Shown piece after piece: positions 47,816 through 59,406 of a DNA stretch of 64,000 nucleotides (positions are counted from its first letter, which is position 1; each line of letters begins with the position of its first letter). The notes under the pieces are model-generated. The model did not search any database, was not told where the DNA came from, and saw only the letters and a list, made by a program, of their open reading frames with translations. The DNA lies in assembly GCA_019633425.1 (NCBI GenBank), contig WSUB01000052.1, positions 62,001 through 126,000 on the forward strand, written 5' to 3'. Both the position numbers and the translations under genes were made by a program. This stretch comes from Tulasnella sp. 424 (taxonomy: Eukaryota; Basidiomycota; Agaricomycetes; Cantharellales; Tulasnellaceae).

Positions 47816-47970
47816 GCATTTCTCCGGGTCGCACTAAGTGCGCGCCATGTACAGAGACGCTATTCTCCTCGACCTGGTCGTTTCTCGCTTCGTCAAGACA
47901 TTATCGTGGGGCGACATCGTTATCTGAATCTTATCCTTTACATTCAAATTAATACAATCCGCGAGATATT

Positions 47971-48335
47971 TCATCGAACAGCTGAAACGGTTTAACCTAA
48001 ACTCATTGTGTTGTTACGATGCTATCGGGTTCTGCACGGGGGTCCAGTAATGTTAGTAAAGTTGGCGCCCCGTGCTTGCAACGGCTAACCAATGTAGCTA
48101 ATAATATCATCTCCTTGCAAGTTTTGGACAAAATTGTCCGGTATAGTAGCCGACAAGCCGTTTATGATCTCAAGACGTTGTTCGACCTGGCCACCTGTCA
48201 AAGATATCATCTCAGCATCTGGATGGAGAGCCCGCAATCTACCGTCTCACCGGACTCGTTAATCTTCTATGCGTACTGGTCGATTTGCCCTGAGGTGGTA
48301 CCGTCTTTAAAAACAACGATGTACCTGCCACTCAT
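47971..48335 (-). pseudogene. I9-type proteinase inhibitor, decayed copy
   Basis: Reads MSGRYIVVFKDGTTSGQIDQ YA, then an in-frame TAG, then KINESGET; after an intron INGLSATIPDNFVQNLQGDD and IISYI. Same exon layout as the intact gene at 46933-47297. The nonsense codon and a damaged region after the first intron make it non-functional as read. Confidence 0.7.
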
Positions 48336-49308
48336 GATGAAGGTCGGAGGGTAGAAGGTTGACCGAATCAAAAGGCCACGGTGAGAATCCGCTTTATATG
48401 ACTTTCCCATCGATCCAAGCGACGGAAACACCGACGTTATCCCCCGAAATCTGTCAAGGTTCTTGATCACATGGGGTGAGCGCCAACCAATTCTTCTCAT
48501 CGATCCGGGGTTAGGGGGCATGTTGTGTAAGCCCGGCTTATTTTGAGAGCTCACGCTTCCTTGTTTGGATCTTCACAGTTCAGACACGCTAGGGAGTTCA
48601 TGAAGAGTGAATTTCGAAGGGCGGAATAAGAGAGGCTAAAGTACATCGATCACTTAAAGCTACCTACTTATATACAGTGGGGCCAGGTATGAACAGGGTA
48701 GTTAGCGTAGGCGATATGCCTCAGAATCACGTCGCACGGTCTTAATTAAATTGCAATTGTTGTTCTTGCTTTTGGTAGTATTGCGAGCATGCGGTTGACA
48801 ATGCTTCTTGTGCCTTATAGGATGGTTCAACTTGCTCTTCGGGAATCATCGGTCTACTCAGCGCAGGTGGTCAGTGAGAGTGCGGTGTGCTACCTCCGTG
48901 AAGCCCGCGCGCTCACAGGTTGACAAAGCCAACCATTGTCCGAACGACGCTGGTATCAAGCCAGCAGGCGCATCTTGCGTCTCGCATGCTTGACGCATCA
49001 CAGCCAAACGACTAATGAAAGCTGTATATGTAAATGCCGAACACGAACGACAGTGGAAAGATCGGAAGAGGTAACATGCGGTATCCTCAAATGCAGATAG
49101 AACCAGAAGGCGAGAAAAGCAAGTCCGAGAAAAGCGATAGTTCGAAATGGGAAAAATAGGATGAAAAGTATAATGTAGTGAAAGATATGCAAAAATGTCT
49201 GCAGGGGTAATGCGTGGATGTGGGAGGGTTCGAAGGGATGTTGAGAGGGGGTGAGCGCGAGCATGCATGAGGTTTGAAACCCGGAAGAGTAAAAAGGAAA
49301 TGACCAGT
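48336..49308. other. Intergenic, 3' of amylase copy 2
   Basis: 49004-49225 is the copy of 47501-47740. The rest (48336-49000) holds nothing I recognise. Confidence 0.5.
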
Positions 49309-51297
49309 TTACAACTTGGCACCGGTGTGAATCGCAACGGCGGTGTGGCCGGGAACGGAATAGTTGCTCAACTTGCCGCTTTTGACGGTGACGCTATCGA
49401 GAAAGTTGGGTCAACAATCTAACCGCCAGGGAAAGGGACGTCGGAAAACAACCCACCTCTTGCCAGTGCAAGCCTTGCCATTCTTCTTACCGCTGTACAC
49501 ATCGCAGTAGGTTCCATCGGCCAACCCAGTGGTGAAGGTCTTCTTCCAAGCAGCGCCGTCGTTGTTAATGATGACATAGCCAACGTTACCCCTTCCGTAG
49601 GCAATTTGGTTGTTGTTGCCCTGGGTCCAGTTTGCCAATCCAGCGGATCCGACCTTGTTGTAGAAGCCGACCATACCAGCGATACCAGTCCAGCGGTGCT
49701 GGCATTGCCATCCGTTAGTACCAGCATTGCTGCCGCAAGTACCGTAGTTGCCGTTTGGTGCACCGGCATCGTTGTTGTCGAACGAGTAGCCGGAGAAGAC
49801 GGTCGGGGTGCCGTAAGGGTAGGAGAGGGAGAAGACGTGGGCAAGAGCGTATTGGTTATTGGGAGACTTGTAGGAGAGGTAACCGCCACGCTCGCGATCG
49901 TGGTTGGCGACGAAGACGTTTGCTTTGCCAGAGGATAGCCAGCCCATATTATTCAAGCCCTGGAGCTGAGCGATATTGCCATTGGTGAATGCATCCCTCA
50001 TCAAAGTGACGAAGCGGAATCTGTGTCCAAAGTGATCAGTCAAACTAATAAACCGGGACAAGTTTGTTCGAAAACTTACTCTTGTACATCTCCGATGGAA
50101 GTATACTCCGAGCTAGTGACACCAGGGCCACCTTCATACACCACTTCGTGAGTGTAGTACAACCCTTGCTTCTTAAGCTTCGAGATGATCGTCTTCTGGT
50201 TGGCAACAGGGATGTCTGAAGGGCAAAGGTTTGAGCCCGGCTCGATGGTTGAGGTTACCATAACTACTTACGTTTGGAGGCATCTACACGGAAGCCAGCA
50301 ACGCCAAGATCGATTAATTTGTTACTGTGAGCGACGAGGGTATTCTGGACTTTTGACGACTCGGTCTTTAAACTAATAGTGTATCTAATCAGTGACTAGA
50401 AGGGGAAGCATGACGTCGTCCACTTACTCAGCCAGGTTCGCCAGCTCGCAGGTTTGCACCTGGGTTCGGTCGCCCCAGTTTTCTAAAGGACAACTCCAAG
50501 TCAGCGCGACGTACAGCAAGGTAAGGGCCAGTCATGCGTACGAATATCATTGCCAGGCGTTCCACAGTAGTGGAAGTCGTCTTGACCATAGATTCCAGGA
50601 TAGTTGTAGTGCGCTGAGAGAATGGACAGGGAGATGAGCGCTCCGCCTTGACGCAGAAGCCACGCTCTACTTACTGAAGGAGCTTCCAGCAACACCAGAA
50701 CCGCTATCAATACCAGCCATGTGGTTCCAAATAACGTCTGCACAGTTTGAAAAAGATGAGACGAGTCGGCCTAACGTTGGAACTTCCAGCTAGACGCACC
50801 GACGATGACGCCAACCCCAGCGTTCTTGCAAGCGTTGACCATGTTTTTGAACTGGCTTTCATTGCCGCGCTTGCTTTGAATTTTGTAGCTCACGGCTTGA
50901 TAGTCGGTCCACCATTGCGAGCCTTGAATATGCTCATTTGCAGGGCTCACTGTGCACAGTTCATTTTTGAGGAGGGTTCCGTAAGGGTCTCTGGCGAACC
51001 GTCGGCTGAAGCCAAAAAGGGCGCACCTTGAACGTAACCGTATCCGTTCTGTCCGAGCCATGCGCACTCTTGAGCTACGGAATCCCAGTTCCACTGGAAG
51101 AGGTTGGCGATGACTACAAAGGAGGGGAATGCGGATAAAAGGCGTTAGGTCGGGGGTGGAACGACTTTATCACGCCACTCACCATGCTTGGAGCCAGGTG
51201 TCGACCGTGCTTCAACGATATCGTACGCTGGTGCAGCAAGTGCGACTGACGAAAGCGAAGCGGCTGCTAGTAAGGAATGAAGGAACGTTGACTGCAT
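49309..51297 (-). CDS. Secreted GH13 alpha-amylase (copy 2)
   Basis: Ten exons on the minus strand from 51297: 51297-51183, 51113-51027, 50949-50800, 50737-50675, 50613-50542, 50482-50428, 50372-50272, 50215-50080, 50020-49457, 49393-49309 (475 aa). Exon lengths equal those of the gene at 12826-14900 except exon 9, which is one codon shorter. Signal peptide ([17 protein letters not shown]), [21 protein letters not shown] (D211), [10 protein letters not shown] (E238), FVANHD (D301). Extracellular starch/glycogen hydrolysis. Stop followed by the I9 pseudogene downstream. Confidence 0.95.
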
Positions 51298-52072
51298 TTT
51301 TTTCGATGCTCAGGATGAAGAAGTAGCGGTGTTGGGGGGGGGATAAAAGAATGGAGTTGGGGAATTAGAGAGAGTGGGCTGGTTGAAATGAGAGTGAGGA
51401 GTTGATTTGAGAGTGGACTGGTCGCGGTGGAAATGGGAGAGGGTGATGGAAGAAAAAGGAAAACGGGAGTTGCGGAGGTTCAATAAAGGGCGGCGACTCT
51501 CAGGGTCTCTGTACCCGTGGTCACACAGCGTGGGGGTCAAGCTAAAAAAAGGGGTCGTTGTCCCTGATCGTCCTTCACGCGTGGTAACTGGCTCAGAACC
51601 TTTGGCAACGAGCTCAAAGGCCCTTTCTTTCAAACATCGTCAACACTGTAGCCAAAGGCTATGCATACGTCGACCATGAACGTCTGATATCCGAAGACGC
51701 CACACGTATCCGTAACTTCCTTCCGAATTTGATTTGTTTTCGGGAGCGAGATTTCCAACAACGTAAAACCAGGCCCCGAACTGGTCCTGTTCCCAGCGGA
51801 CCGAGCAACGAGCTGGAGCGCAACGCACTAATATAGTAACACTTTCCCTCCGTTAGTCAACTCCCTTCCATACCCCTGTTTCGAGACATCCCGTGCGACT
51901 ATCCGTCTTGCAAAACTATATTGGGCCGTGTCCAATCGACCGAGCGTGGCTTTTGAACTCTAATATTACCCAAAACTCTGGACTTGCGTACCAACGCGAG
52001 GCGAACAAAGTCGAACTCAATAGATCCATACAACCTATCAGGGTACAATAAGTACATATGTAAAGTACAACT
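51298..52072. other. Amylase 2 promoter side and start of the first F-box unit
   Basis: 51298-51600 would be the amylase 2 promoter (poly-C tract at 51336-51345, TTTTAT next to it on the minus strand). 51620-52072 is repeated at 54480-54987 and 57090-57610. Confidence 0.5.
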
Positions 52073-54058
52073 TCAGCCCCATGCCGGAAAAGAGCTTTCT
52101 TCGTCCCAAATGACTGCCGGAGTCCCGCTCTGCTTACTTCTAAATGTCGTCCGTACCTCTCCCACTCCATCCAACTCACGAAGCGCCTTCAGCGTAGAGA
52201 AAGGAACGATTGCCCTACTTCCTTCTCTGCCCATTGGCCATGGTACATAGGTCGACATATCCAAATCAATATCCGGAACGTGGTACCGAGTCGTGGACCG
52301 CATCGAGAACCGTCTTTGAAGCATATCCAGGATACTATCCAAACCCCATCTCCAATCGAACAAAACCAGTGATTCCAAGCCTGGGAAACTTGGTATCGGG
52401 TCGGTAGTATGGATGGTGTCGGCGGTGGGTTGAGCGAGAACGTTCAGCAGGGCTTCTAGTGAAGGCTTGCGGCTACCGGTTGGAAGTTCCACCGAGATTT
52501 CCGTAATGCCCTGCATCATCTGAAGGATAGCTAACACATCGTCACGCTCCAATACCACATAATCGGAGTACATTTGAAGACTTCCCCCCTCTTCGATCAT
52601 TGCGACTGCTCCTATGACGTCCCGAATCCATAGGAGAGCAGATATCATCGACAAGCCTTCGAACTCGATGAATAAACCGTATTCATCAAAATACGTCTCC
52701 AAATGACTTGCCCCATCGCTTATCAATCGAATCGCCGATTGATAAGATTCTTGGTATATTTGTTGAGCCACAGGGGCCCAAGGAACCATCGTGGACAGCC
52801 AGAATGACGCCGCGGCTTCTGGAGTGGGGAAGCTGGTCGGTCTGATGTCGAGTCGGCCTATATTTGGCGGTACTTGAATGGCGCGAAGGACGCTTTCTGT
52901 GAGTAATAGGCCGTTGGTCATGAGGGTTATGGACTGGAGTTTTGGTAAGAAAATTCGTCCTGTGGATAGAGATGGATCCGATGGCGGGTCTTGAGTTTCA
53001 AGGTCCTTGAAGAGGAGAGTTTCTAGGTTCGGGCTTGCTGCGAGGACGTCCAAAATTTGTTGGTGGGTAATGGCGCCCCCGGCGGAGACTCCATCGAGAC
53101 TCAGACTCCGGAGGTCCCTGAAATTCCTAAAGGCCCTCGACCAATCCATCGGAACTAGACTGAGATCGACGAATTGGATGTTGCGGAGAGTTTCATCCGA
53201 AATCTCGATGTGCTTGGTGGCCTGTAGGATCTCGGCTGCCTCCCATTCTGGCTCCACAACGATGTCGATCTTGAGGGTGTCAAGACGGAGAGACGTGAAG
53301 CGAGGTAAGTCCTCAACAGACTCCGAGCTGAGTCGTNNNNNNNNNNNNNNNNNNNNNNNNNNNNNNNNNNNNNNNNNNNNNNNNNNNNNNNNNNNNNNNN
53401 NNNNNNNNNNNNNNNNNNNNNNNNNNNNNNNNNNNNCGATGTCGATCTTGAGGGTGTCAAGACGGAGAGACGTGAAGCGAGGTAAGTCCTCAACAGACTC
53501 CGAGCTGAGTCGTAAGGCGACTGATCCCCATCGATGGAGATGCGGTTTTACGGTCTGAAGAAACTCCCGAAGGGGTGGGGGGGTTTCTCTCCATCTAGGT
53601 CCCGGAGAGTATATAATGAGAGGGTATGTACCAGAGCGAGCGAGTGAGGTGCGATTGACTTCGGGAGGGAATGTCGAAGATATGACCGTCCAAAGGGAAG
53701 GGGTACCGTCTACAACGTCTCTCCACAATGTGGACACCGATCGCAGGGTGTAAAGTCCGGCCATGTACGGATGACACTCCTGGTGACTCCAGGACCAAGA
53801 CATTACGTCTAACGATGGTAATCCGAGTTGAAGAACAATTCCCAGGAGCTCAATGGGAAGAAGTGTAATCGGGTTGACGCGGGTTGGTCTCAACGCGGAA
53901 CGAGCTGTATATGGACGCTCTCTGCCTGCCTGGCCTCTAGGGACATCTATTTGGCCTGCCTCGGCGCCTCTGAAAGGAAGGAAAAAATTCAGCCTCACTA
54001 TGTGCGCCAGATAAACCCCATAGATTACTACTCACGTAATGTATTCAGTTGATTCCAT
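52073..54058 (-). CDS. F-box protein, array member 1 (contains assembly gap)
   Basis: Exon 1 54058-54036 (MESTEYI) splices to exon 2, 53969-52073. F-box-type N-terminus (NPITLLPIELLGIVLQLGLP, then LRSVSTLWRDVVDGTPSLW), followed by irregular leucine-rich stretches (LRSLSLDGV, NLETLLFKDLE, LESLVLFDW). The 177 bp made up of the N run and one copy of its 77-bp flank add 59 codons absent from both paralogues; without them the protein is about 580 aa. Expected role: substrate receptor of an SCF ubiquitin ligase. The substrate is unknown. Confidence 0.85.
53260..53513. other. 100-N gap with exact 77-bp duplication on both sides
   Basis: 53260-53336 is identical to 53437-53513. The N run is 53337-53436. 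Reads as two contig ends that overlap but were scaffolded rather than merged. Confidence 0.9.
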
Positions 54059-54987
54059 TTCCAATTTTCGGCGGTCGTCGTCCGTGAGGAAAATCCTCTG
54101 ACTGAGGATGTATGGGCACCCGTGAGTGTAAAGCAGCGCCGCAACAATGTATTACTCACATGATTAACTATATAAAAATTTCGTGTCTCGCAGACGTTTG
54201 TATGTTGATGGGATGAGAGAAGAGTCGAACTTGTTGGCGGCATCAAAGAGTGGTCCGACTTTGTCGTTATTTGGTTGCGTCATCGCGTTGGCTAAAAGAG
54301 CGAGTCGTAACTCCTCCGGCAAGGAATTTTCATCGCCGCGTCGTAATAAGATCTTGGGGGTGAGCTGCAAGTACTCGAGCTGACGGAAAGGCTATATATT
54401 CTCGGTCAGGAACGAGGACGGCGCTAGCGGCAATTAGAATAGGGCCGAGCAACGGGGCAAAGCTACGATATCGTCATTACTCCTGACATTAATATTCATA
54501 CATGGAGGTCTCGGGCATCACGACACGCAGTAGAAGCTTAAGCGCTTAGAACGTGCAGTCAGAACATCTGATATCCGAAAGTGTCATACATATCCGTAAC
54601 TTCCTCCAGAATTTGATTCGTCTTCGAGGGCGACATTTCCAACAACGTAAACCAGACCCCGAACTGGTCCTGTTCACAACGCACATAAATTAATCCCGAA
54701 CACGATGGGGACGGTGCAACGATCTGGAGCGCAACATACTTCGATGTGGTAACATTTTCCATCTGTTAGTAAACACGGGGCACCTCTCTTGTGCGATCAT
54801 TATCAGTCTTACAAGACTATATTGACCGTACTCAAATCGACCGAGCATGGATTTTGAATTACCCAAAGCCTCTGGAACTTTGTCCCAAGTTGGAACAAAA
54901 GTCCACCAACGCCGGGTGAAATAACTCGAACCCAACAGAGCCATAAAACCTATCAGGATACAATAAGCACGTATGTAGAGTACAACC
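54059..54987. other. Spacer between F-box genes 1 and 2
   Basis: 54164-54370 carries a minus-strand frame (NDKVGPLFDAANKFDSSLIP) partly recurring at 59515-59710 and 56930-56970. Frame and reading do not stay conserved up to the start codon, so I take it as duplicated 5' flank. 54480-54987 is 3' flank of member 2. Confidence 0.5.
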
Positions 54988-56790
54988 TCAGCCCCATGCC
55001 GGAGAAGAGGCTTCTTCGTCCCAAATGACTGCCGCGGTCCCGCTCTGCCCGCCTAGAAATCCCGTCCGTACCACTCCCACTCCATTCAGCTCACGAAGCG
55101 CCTTCAGCGTAGAAAAGGGGATGATTTCCCTACTTATTATGCCTATCGACCATGGTAGGTAGGTCGACATATCCAAATTAAGATCCGGAACATGGTGCCG
55201 AGTCGTCGACCGCATCGAATACCTTCTTTGAAGCGTGTCCAGGATACCATGCAAACCCCATCTCCATTCCCGCAAATCCAATGATGTCAAGCATGGGAAA
55301 CTTGGTATCGGGTCGGTAGTATGGATGGTATCGGCGGTGGGTTGAGCTAGAACGTTCAGTAGGGGTTCTAGTGAAGGCTTGCGACCGTCAGTTGGAAGCT
55401 CCACCGAGATTTCCGTAATCCCCGGTATCGTCTGAAGGACAGCTAACACATCGTCACGTTCCATTAGCATAGACTTGGAGTACACTCGAAGACTTCCCCC
55501 CTCTTCGATCATCGCGACTGCTCCTATGACGTCCCGAAGCCATAGGAGAGCGGAAATCGTCGACAAGCCTTTGAACTCGATGAATAAACCGTGTTCATCG
55601 AAATACGTCTCCAAACGACTTGTACCATTGGCCATCAGTCGAATCACCGATTTATAAGATTCTTGATACAGTTGTTGAACCACGGGGGCCCAAGGAACCA
55701 TCGTGGATAGCCAGAATGACGTCGCGGCATCGGGAGTGAGGAAGCTGGTCGGTCTGATGTCGAGTTGACCTATATTTGGCGGTACTTGAACGGCGCGTAG
55801 GACGCTCTCTGTGAGTGGGCCGCTGGTCGTGAGGGTTATGGACTGGAGTCTTGGTAAGAAAATTTGTCTTGTGGATGGAGATGAATGGTCTTGAATTTCA
55901 AGGTCCGTGAAGAGGAGCGTTTCTAGGTTCGGACTTGCTGCGAGGACGTCCAAAATTTGTTGGTGGGTAATGGCGCCCCCGCCGTAGACTCCATCGAGAC
56001 TCAAACTCCGGAGGTCCCTGAAATTCCTAAAGGCCCTCGACCAATCCATCGGAACTAGAGTGAGATCGACGAATTGGATGTTGCGGAGAGTTTCATCCGA
56101 AATCTCGATTTGCTTGGTGGCCTGTAGGATCTCGGCTGCCTCCCATTCTGGCTCCACGCCGATGTCGATCTTGAGGGTGTCAAGACGGAGAGACGTGAAG
56201 CGAGGTAAGTCCTCAACAGACTCCGAGCTGAGTCGTAAGGCGACTGATCCCCATCGATGGAGATGCGGTTTTACGGTCTGAAGAAACTCCCGAAGGGGTG
56301 GGGGGGTTTCTCCCCATCTAGGCCCCGGAGAGTATATGAGGAGAGGGTATGCACCCGAGCGAGCGAGTGAGGTTTGATTGACTTCGGGAGGGAATGTCGA
56401 AGATATGACCGTCCAAAGGGAAGGGGTACCGTCCACAACGTCTCTCCACAGCGTGGACACCCTTCGCAGGGTGTAAAGTTCGGCCATGTACGGATGACAC
56501 TCTCGGTTGCTCCAGAACCAAGACATTACGTCTAACGAGGATAATTTGAGCTGAAAGACAACTCCCAGGAGTTCAATGGGTAGAAGAGAAATCGGGCTGA
56601 CACGGGGTGCTTGCAATGCGGAACGAGGGGTATGCGGACGCTCTTGGTCTGAGAGTGAGGCTGGCCGGTCCCCAGAGACGACTATTTGGCCGACCGCGAC
56701 GCCGCTGAAAGGGGGAAAATTATATATTCACTGTTTGCGCCAGATAAAACCGAGAGATGCTACTCACATGATGTTCTCAGTTGATTCCAT
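54988..56790 (-). CDS. F-box protein, array member 2
   Basis: Exon 1 56790-56768 (MESTENI), exon 2 56704-54988 (579 aa). F-box: SPISLLPIELLGVVFQLKL, then LRRVSTLWRDVVDGTPSLW; leucine-rich remainder (LRSLSLDGVYG, NLETLLFTDLE, LTSLDLREW), ending EEASSPAWG. Very similar to member 1. The short coding first exon is supported by all three members. Confidence 0.88.
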
Positions 56791-57610
56791 TTCCAATTTT
56801 TTGCTGTTGGTTGTCGGAAGCAAAAGCCTGACTAAGGATATATGCGTGTGAGTGCAAAGCAGCGCCACAAAAGTATACCACTCACATAATTAATTATATA
56901 AAAGTATCGCGTCTAGCAGAGGTTTGTGTTTGTTGATGGTATGAGAGAAGAGTCAAACCTGTTGGCAGCATCAGTGGTTCGTAGTAAGCCAAACCCCGAA
57001 ACAAACAATAACCAAACACCACGCTTAGTCAACACCCGGTTTCCTCACGGAGTTTGCGACGCTTCTCGTCGGCCCAGAGGGAGGAGTGTGGCTCATGGAA
57101 GGTCCTTTCTTTCAAATATCGTCAATACTGTAGCTAAAGGCTATGCATCCGTCTACCATGCAGTCAGAACGTCTGACATATATCCGAAAGCGTCCCATGC
57201 ATCCGTAACTTCCTCCCGAATCTGGGGAGCGAGATTCCCAACAACGTAAACCAGGCCCCGAACTGGTCCTGTTCCCAACGCACAGAAATTGACCCAGAAC
57301 ACGAATCGGACGGAGCAACAAGCCGGAGAGCAACGCACTAATGTGGTAACACTATTCCTCTGTTGGTCAACTGCCTTCCATACTGTGCATCTCTCCTGTT
57401 CCGAGACACCTTGTGCGATTACTATCTGTCTTGAAAAAATATATTAGACTGTGCCCAAATCGACCGAGCGTGGCTTTTGAATTACCCAAAACCTCTGGAC
57501 TTTTGTTCGAAGTTGGAAGAGAAGTCCACCAACGCAGGGTGAAAACACTCGAACCCAATAGAGCAGTAAAACCTATCAGGGTACAATAAGCACGTATATA
57601 AAGTACAACT
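56791..57610. other. Spacer between F-box genes 2 and 3
   Basis: 57090-57610 repeats the 3' flank seen at 51620 and 54480. No gene. Confidence 0.5.
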
Positions 57611-59406
57611 TCAGCCCCATGCCGGAAAAGAGCCTTCTTCGTCCCAAATGACTGCCGGAGTCCCGCTCTGCTCGCGTATAAATGCCGTTCGTACCTCTCC
57701 CACTCCATCCAGCTCACGAAGCGCCTTCAGCGTAGAGAAGGGGATGATTGCCCTACTTCCTATACCTATCGGCCACGGTAGGTAGGTCGACATATCCAAA
57801 TCAAGATCCGGGACATAGTACCGAGTCGTCGACCGCATCGAGTACCGTCTTTGAAGCATATCCAGGATACCATGCAGACCCCATCTCCATTCTCGCAAAT
57901 CCAATGATGTCAAGCTTGGGAAACTTGGTATCGGGTCGGTAGTATGGATGGTGTCGGCGGTGGGTTGAGCGAGAACGTTCAACAGGGGCTCTAGTGAAGG
58001 CTGGCGGCCGTCGGTTGGAAGTCTCACGGAGATTTCCGTAATGCCCGGCATCATTTGAAGGATAGCTAACACATCGTCACGCTCCAAGACTATAGACTTG
58101 GAGTACACTTGAAGACTTCCCCCCTCTTCGCTTATCTGGACTGCTCCTATGACATCCCGAAGCCATTGGAGAGCGGAGATCATCGACAAGCCTTCGAACT
58201 CGATGAACATACCACATTCATCGAAAAACATCTCCAAACGACTTGTACCATCGCTTATCAGTCGAATCACCGATCTATAAGATTTTTGATACAGTTGCTG
58301 AACCACAGGGCCCCAAGGAACCATCGTGGACAGCCAGAATGACGTCGCGGCATCGGGAGTGGGGAAACTGGTCGATCTGATGTCGAGTCTGCCTACATTT
58401 GGGGGTACTTGAATGGCGCGAAGGACGCTCTCTGTGAGTGGGCCGTTGGTCATGAGGGTTATGGACCGGAGCTTTGGTAAGAAAATTTGTCTCGTGAATA
58501 GAGATGAATCCGATGGCGGATCTTGAGTTTCCAGGTCCATGAAGAGGAGCGTTTCCAGGTTCAGGCTTGCATCGAGGGTGTCCAAAATCTGTTGGTGGGT
58601 AATGGTGCCCCCGCCGTACACTCCGTCGAGAGTCAAACTCCGGAGGTCCATGAAATTCCTAAAGGCCCTCGACCAATCCATCGGAACTAGAGTGAGATCG
58701 ACGAATTGGATGCTGCGGAAGGTTTCATCCGAAATCTCGATGTGTTTGGTGGCCGGTAGGATCTCGGCTGCCTGCCATCCTGGCACGTCGACGTCGATCT
58801 TGAGGGTGTCAAGACGGAGGGACGTGAAGCAAGGTAAATCCTGAACGGATTCCGGGCTGAGTTGCAGGGCGACTGACCCCCATCGATGGAGGTGTGGTTT
58901 TATGGTCTGAAGAAACTCCCGAAGGGGTGGGGGGGTTTCCCACCTAGACCTCGGAGAGTATATAACGAGAGAGCATGTACCCGAACGAACAAGTGAGGTG
59001 CGATTGACTTCGGGAGGGAATGTTGAAGATATGACCGTCCAAAGGGAAGGTGCACCGTCCACAACGTCTCTCCACAGTGTGGACACCCTTCGCAGGCTGT
59101 AAAGTTCGGCCATGTACGGATGACACTCTCGGTTACTCCATGACCAAGACATTACGTCTAATGAGGGTAGTCCGAGCCGAAAAACAACTCCCAGGAGCTC
59201 AATGGGAAGAAGTGAGATCGGGTTGACGCGGGTTGGTCGCAACGCGGAACGAGGGGTATATGGGCGCTCTCTGCCTGCCGGGCCTCCGGAGACGTCTATT
59301 TGGCCTGCGCCGGCACCTCTGAAAGGAAGAAAAAATACAGCCTCACTATGTGTGCCAGATAAACTCACAGAGATGCTACTCACATGATGTTCTCAGTTGA
59401 TTCCAT
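57611..59406 (-). CDS. F-box protein, array member 3
   Basis: Exon 1 59406-59384 (MESTENI), exon 2 59318-57611 (576 aa). Same organisation as members 1 and 2: NPISLLPIELLGVVFRLGLP, STLWRDVVDGAPSLW, LRSLTLDGVYG, LTSLDLREW, ending EEGSFPAWG. The longer open frame to 59383 reads through the first intron and is not the start. Confidence 0.88.

Noticed and set aside
53007..53558. 183-codon plus-strand frame across the N gap
   Set aside because: Antisense to the F-box gene and bridged only by unknown bases.
57611..59383. 590-codon continuous frame as the full F-box member 3
   Set aside because: Its first 21 codons are the intron; the conserved MESTENI exon upstream splices to 59318 in all three members.
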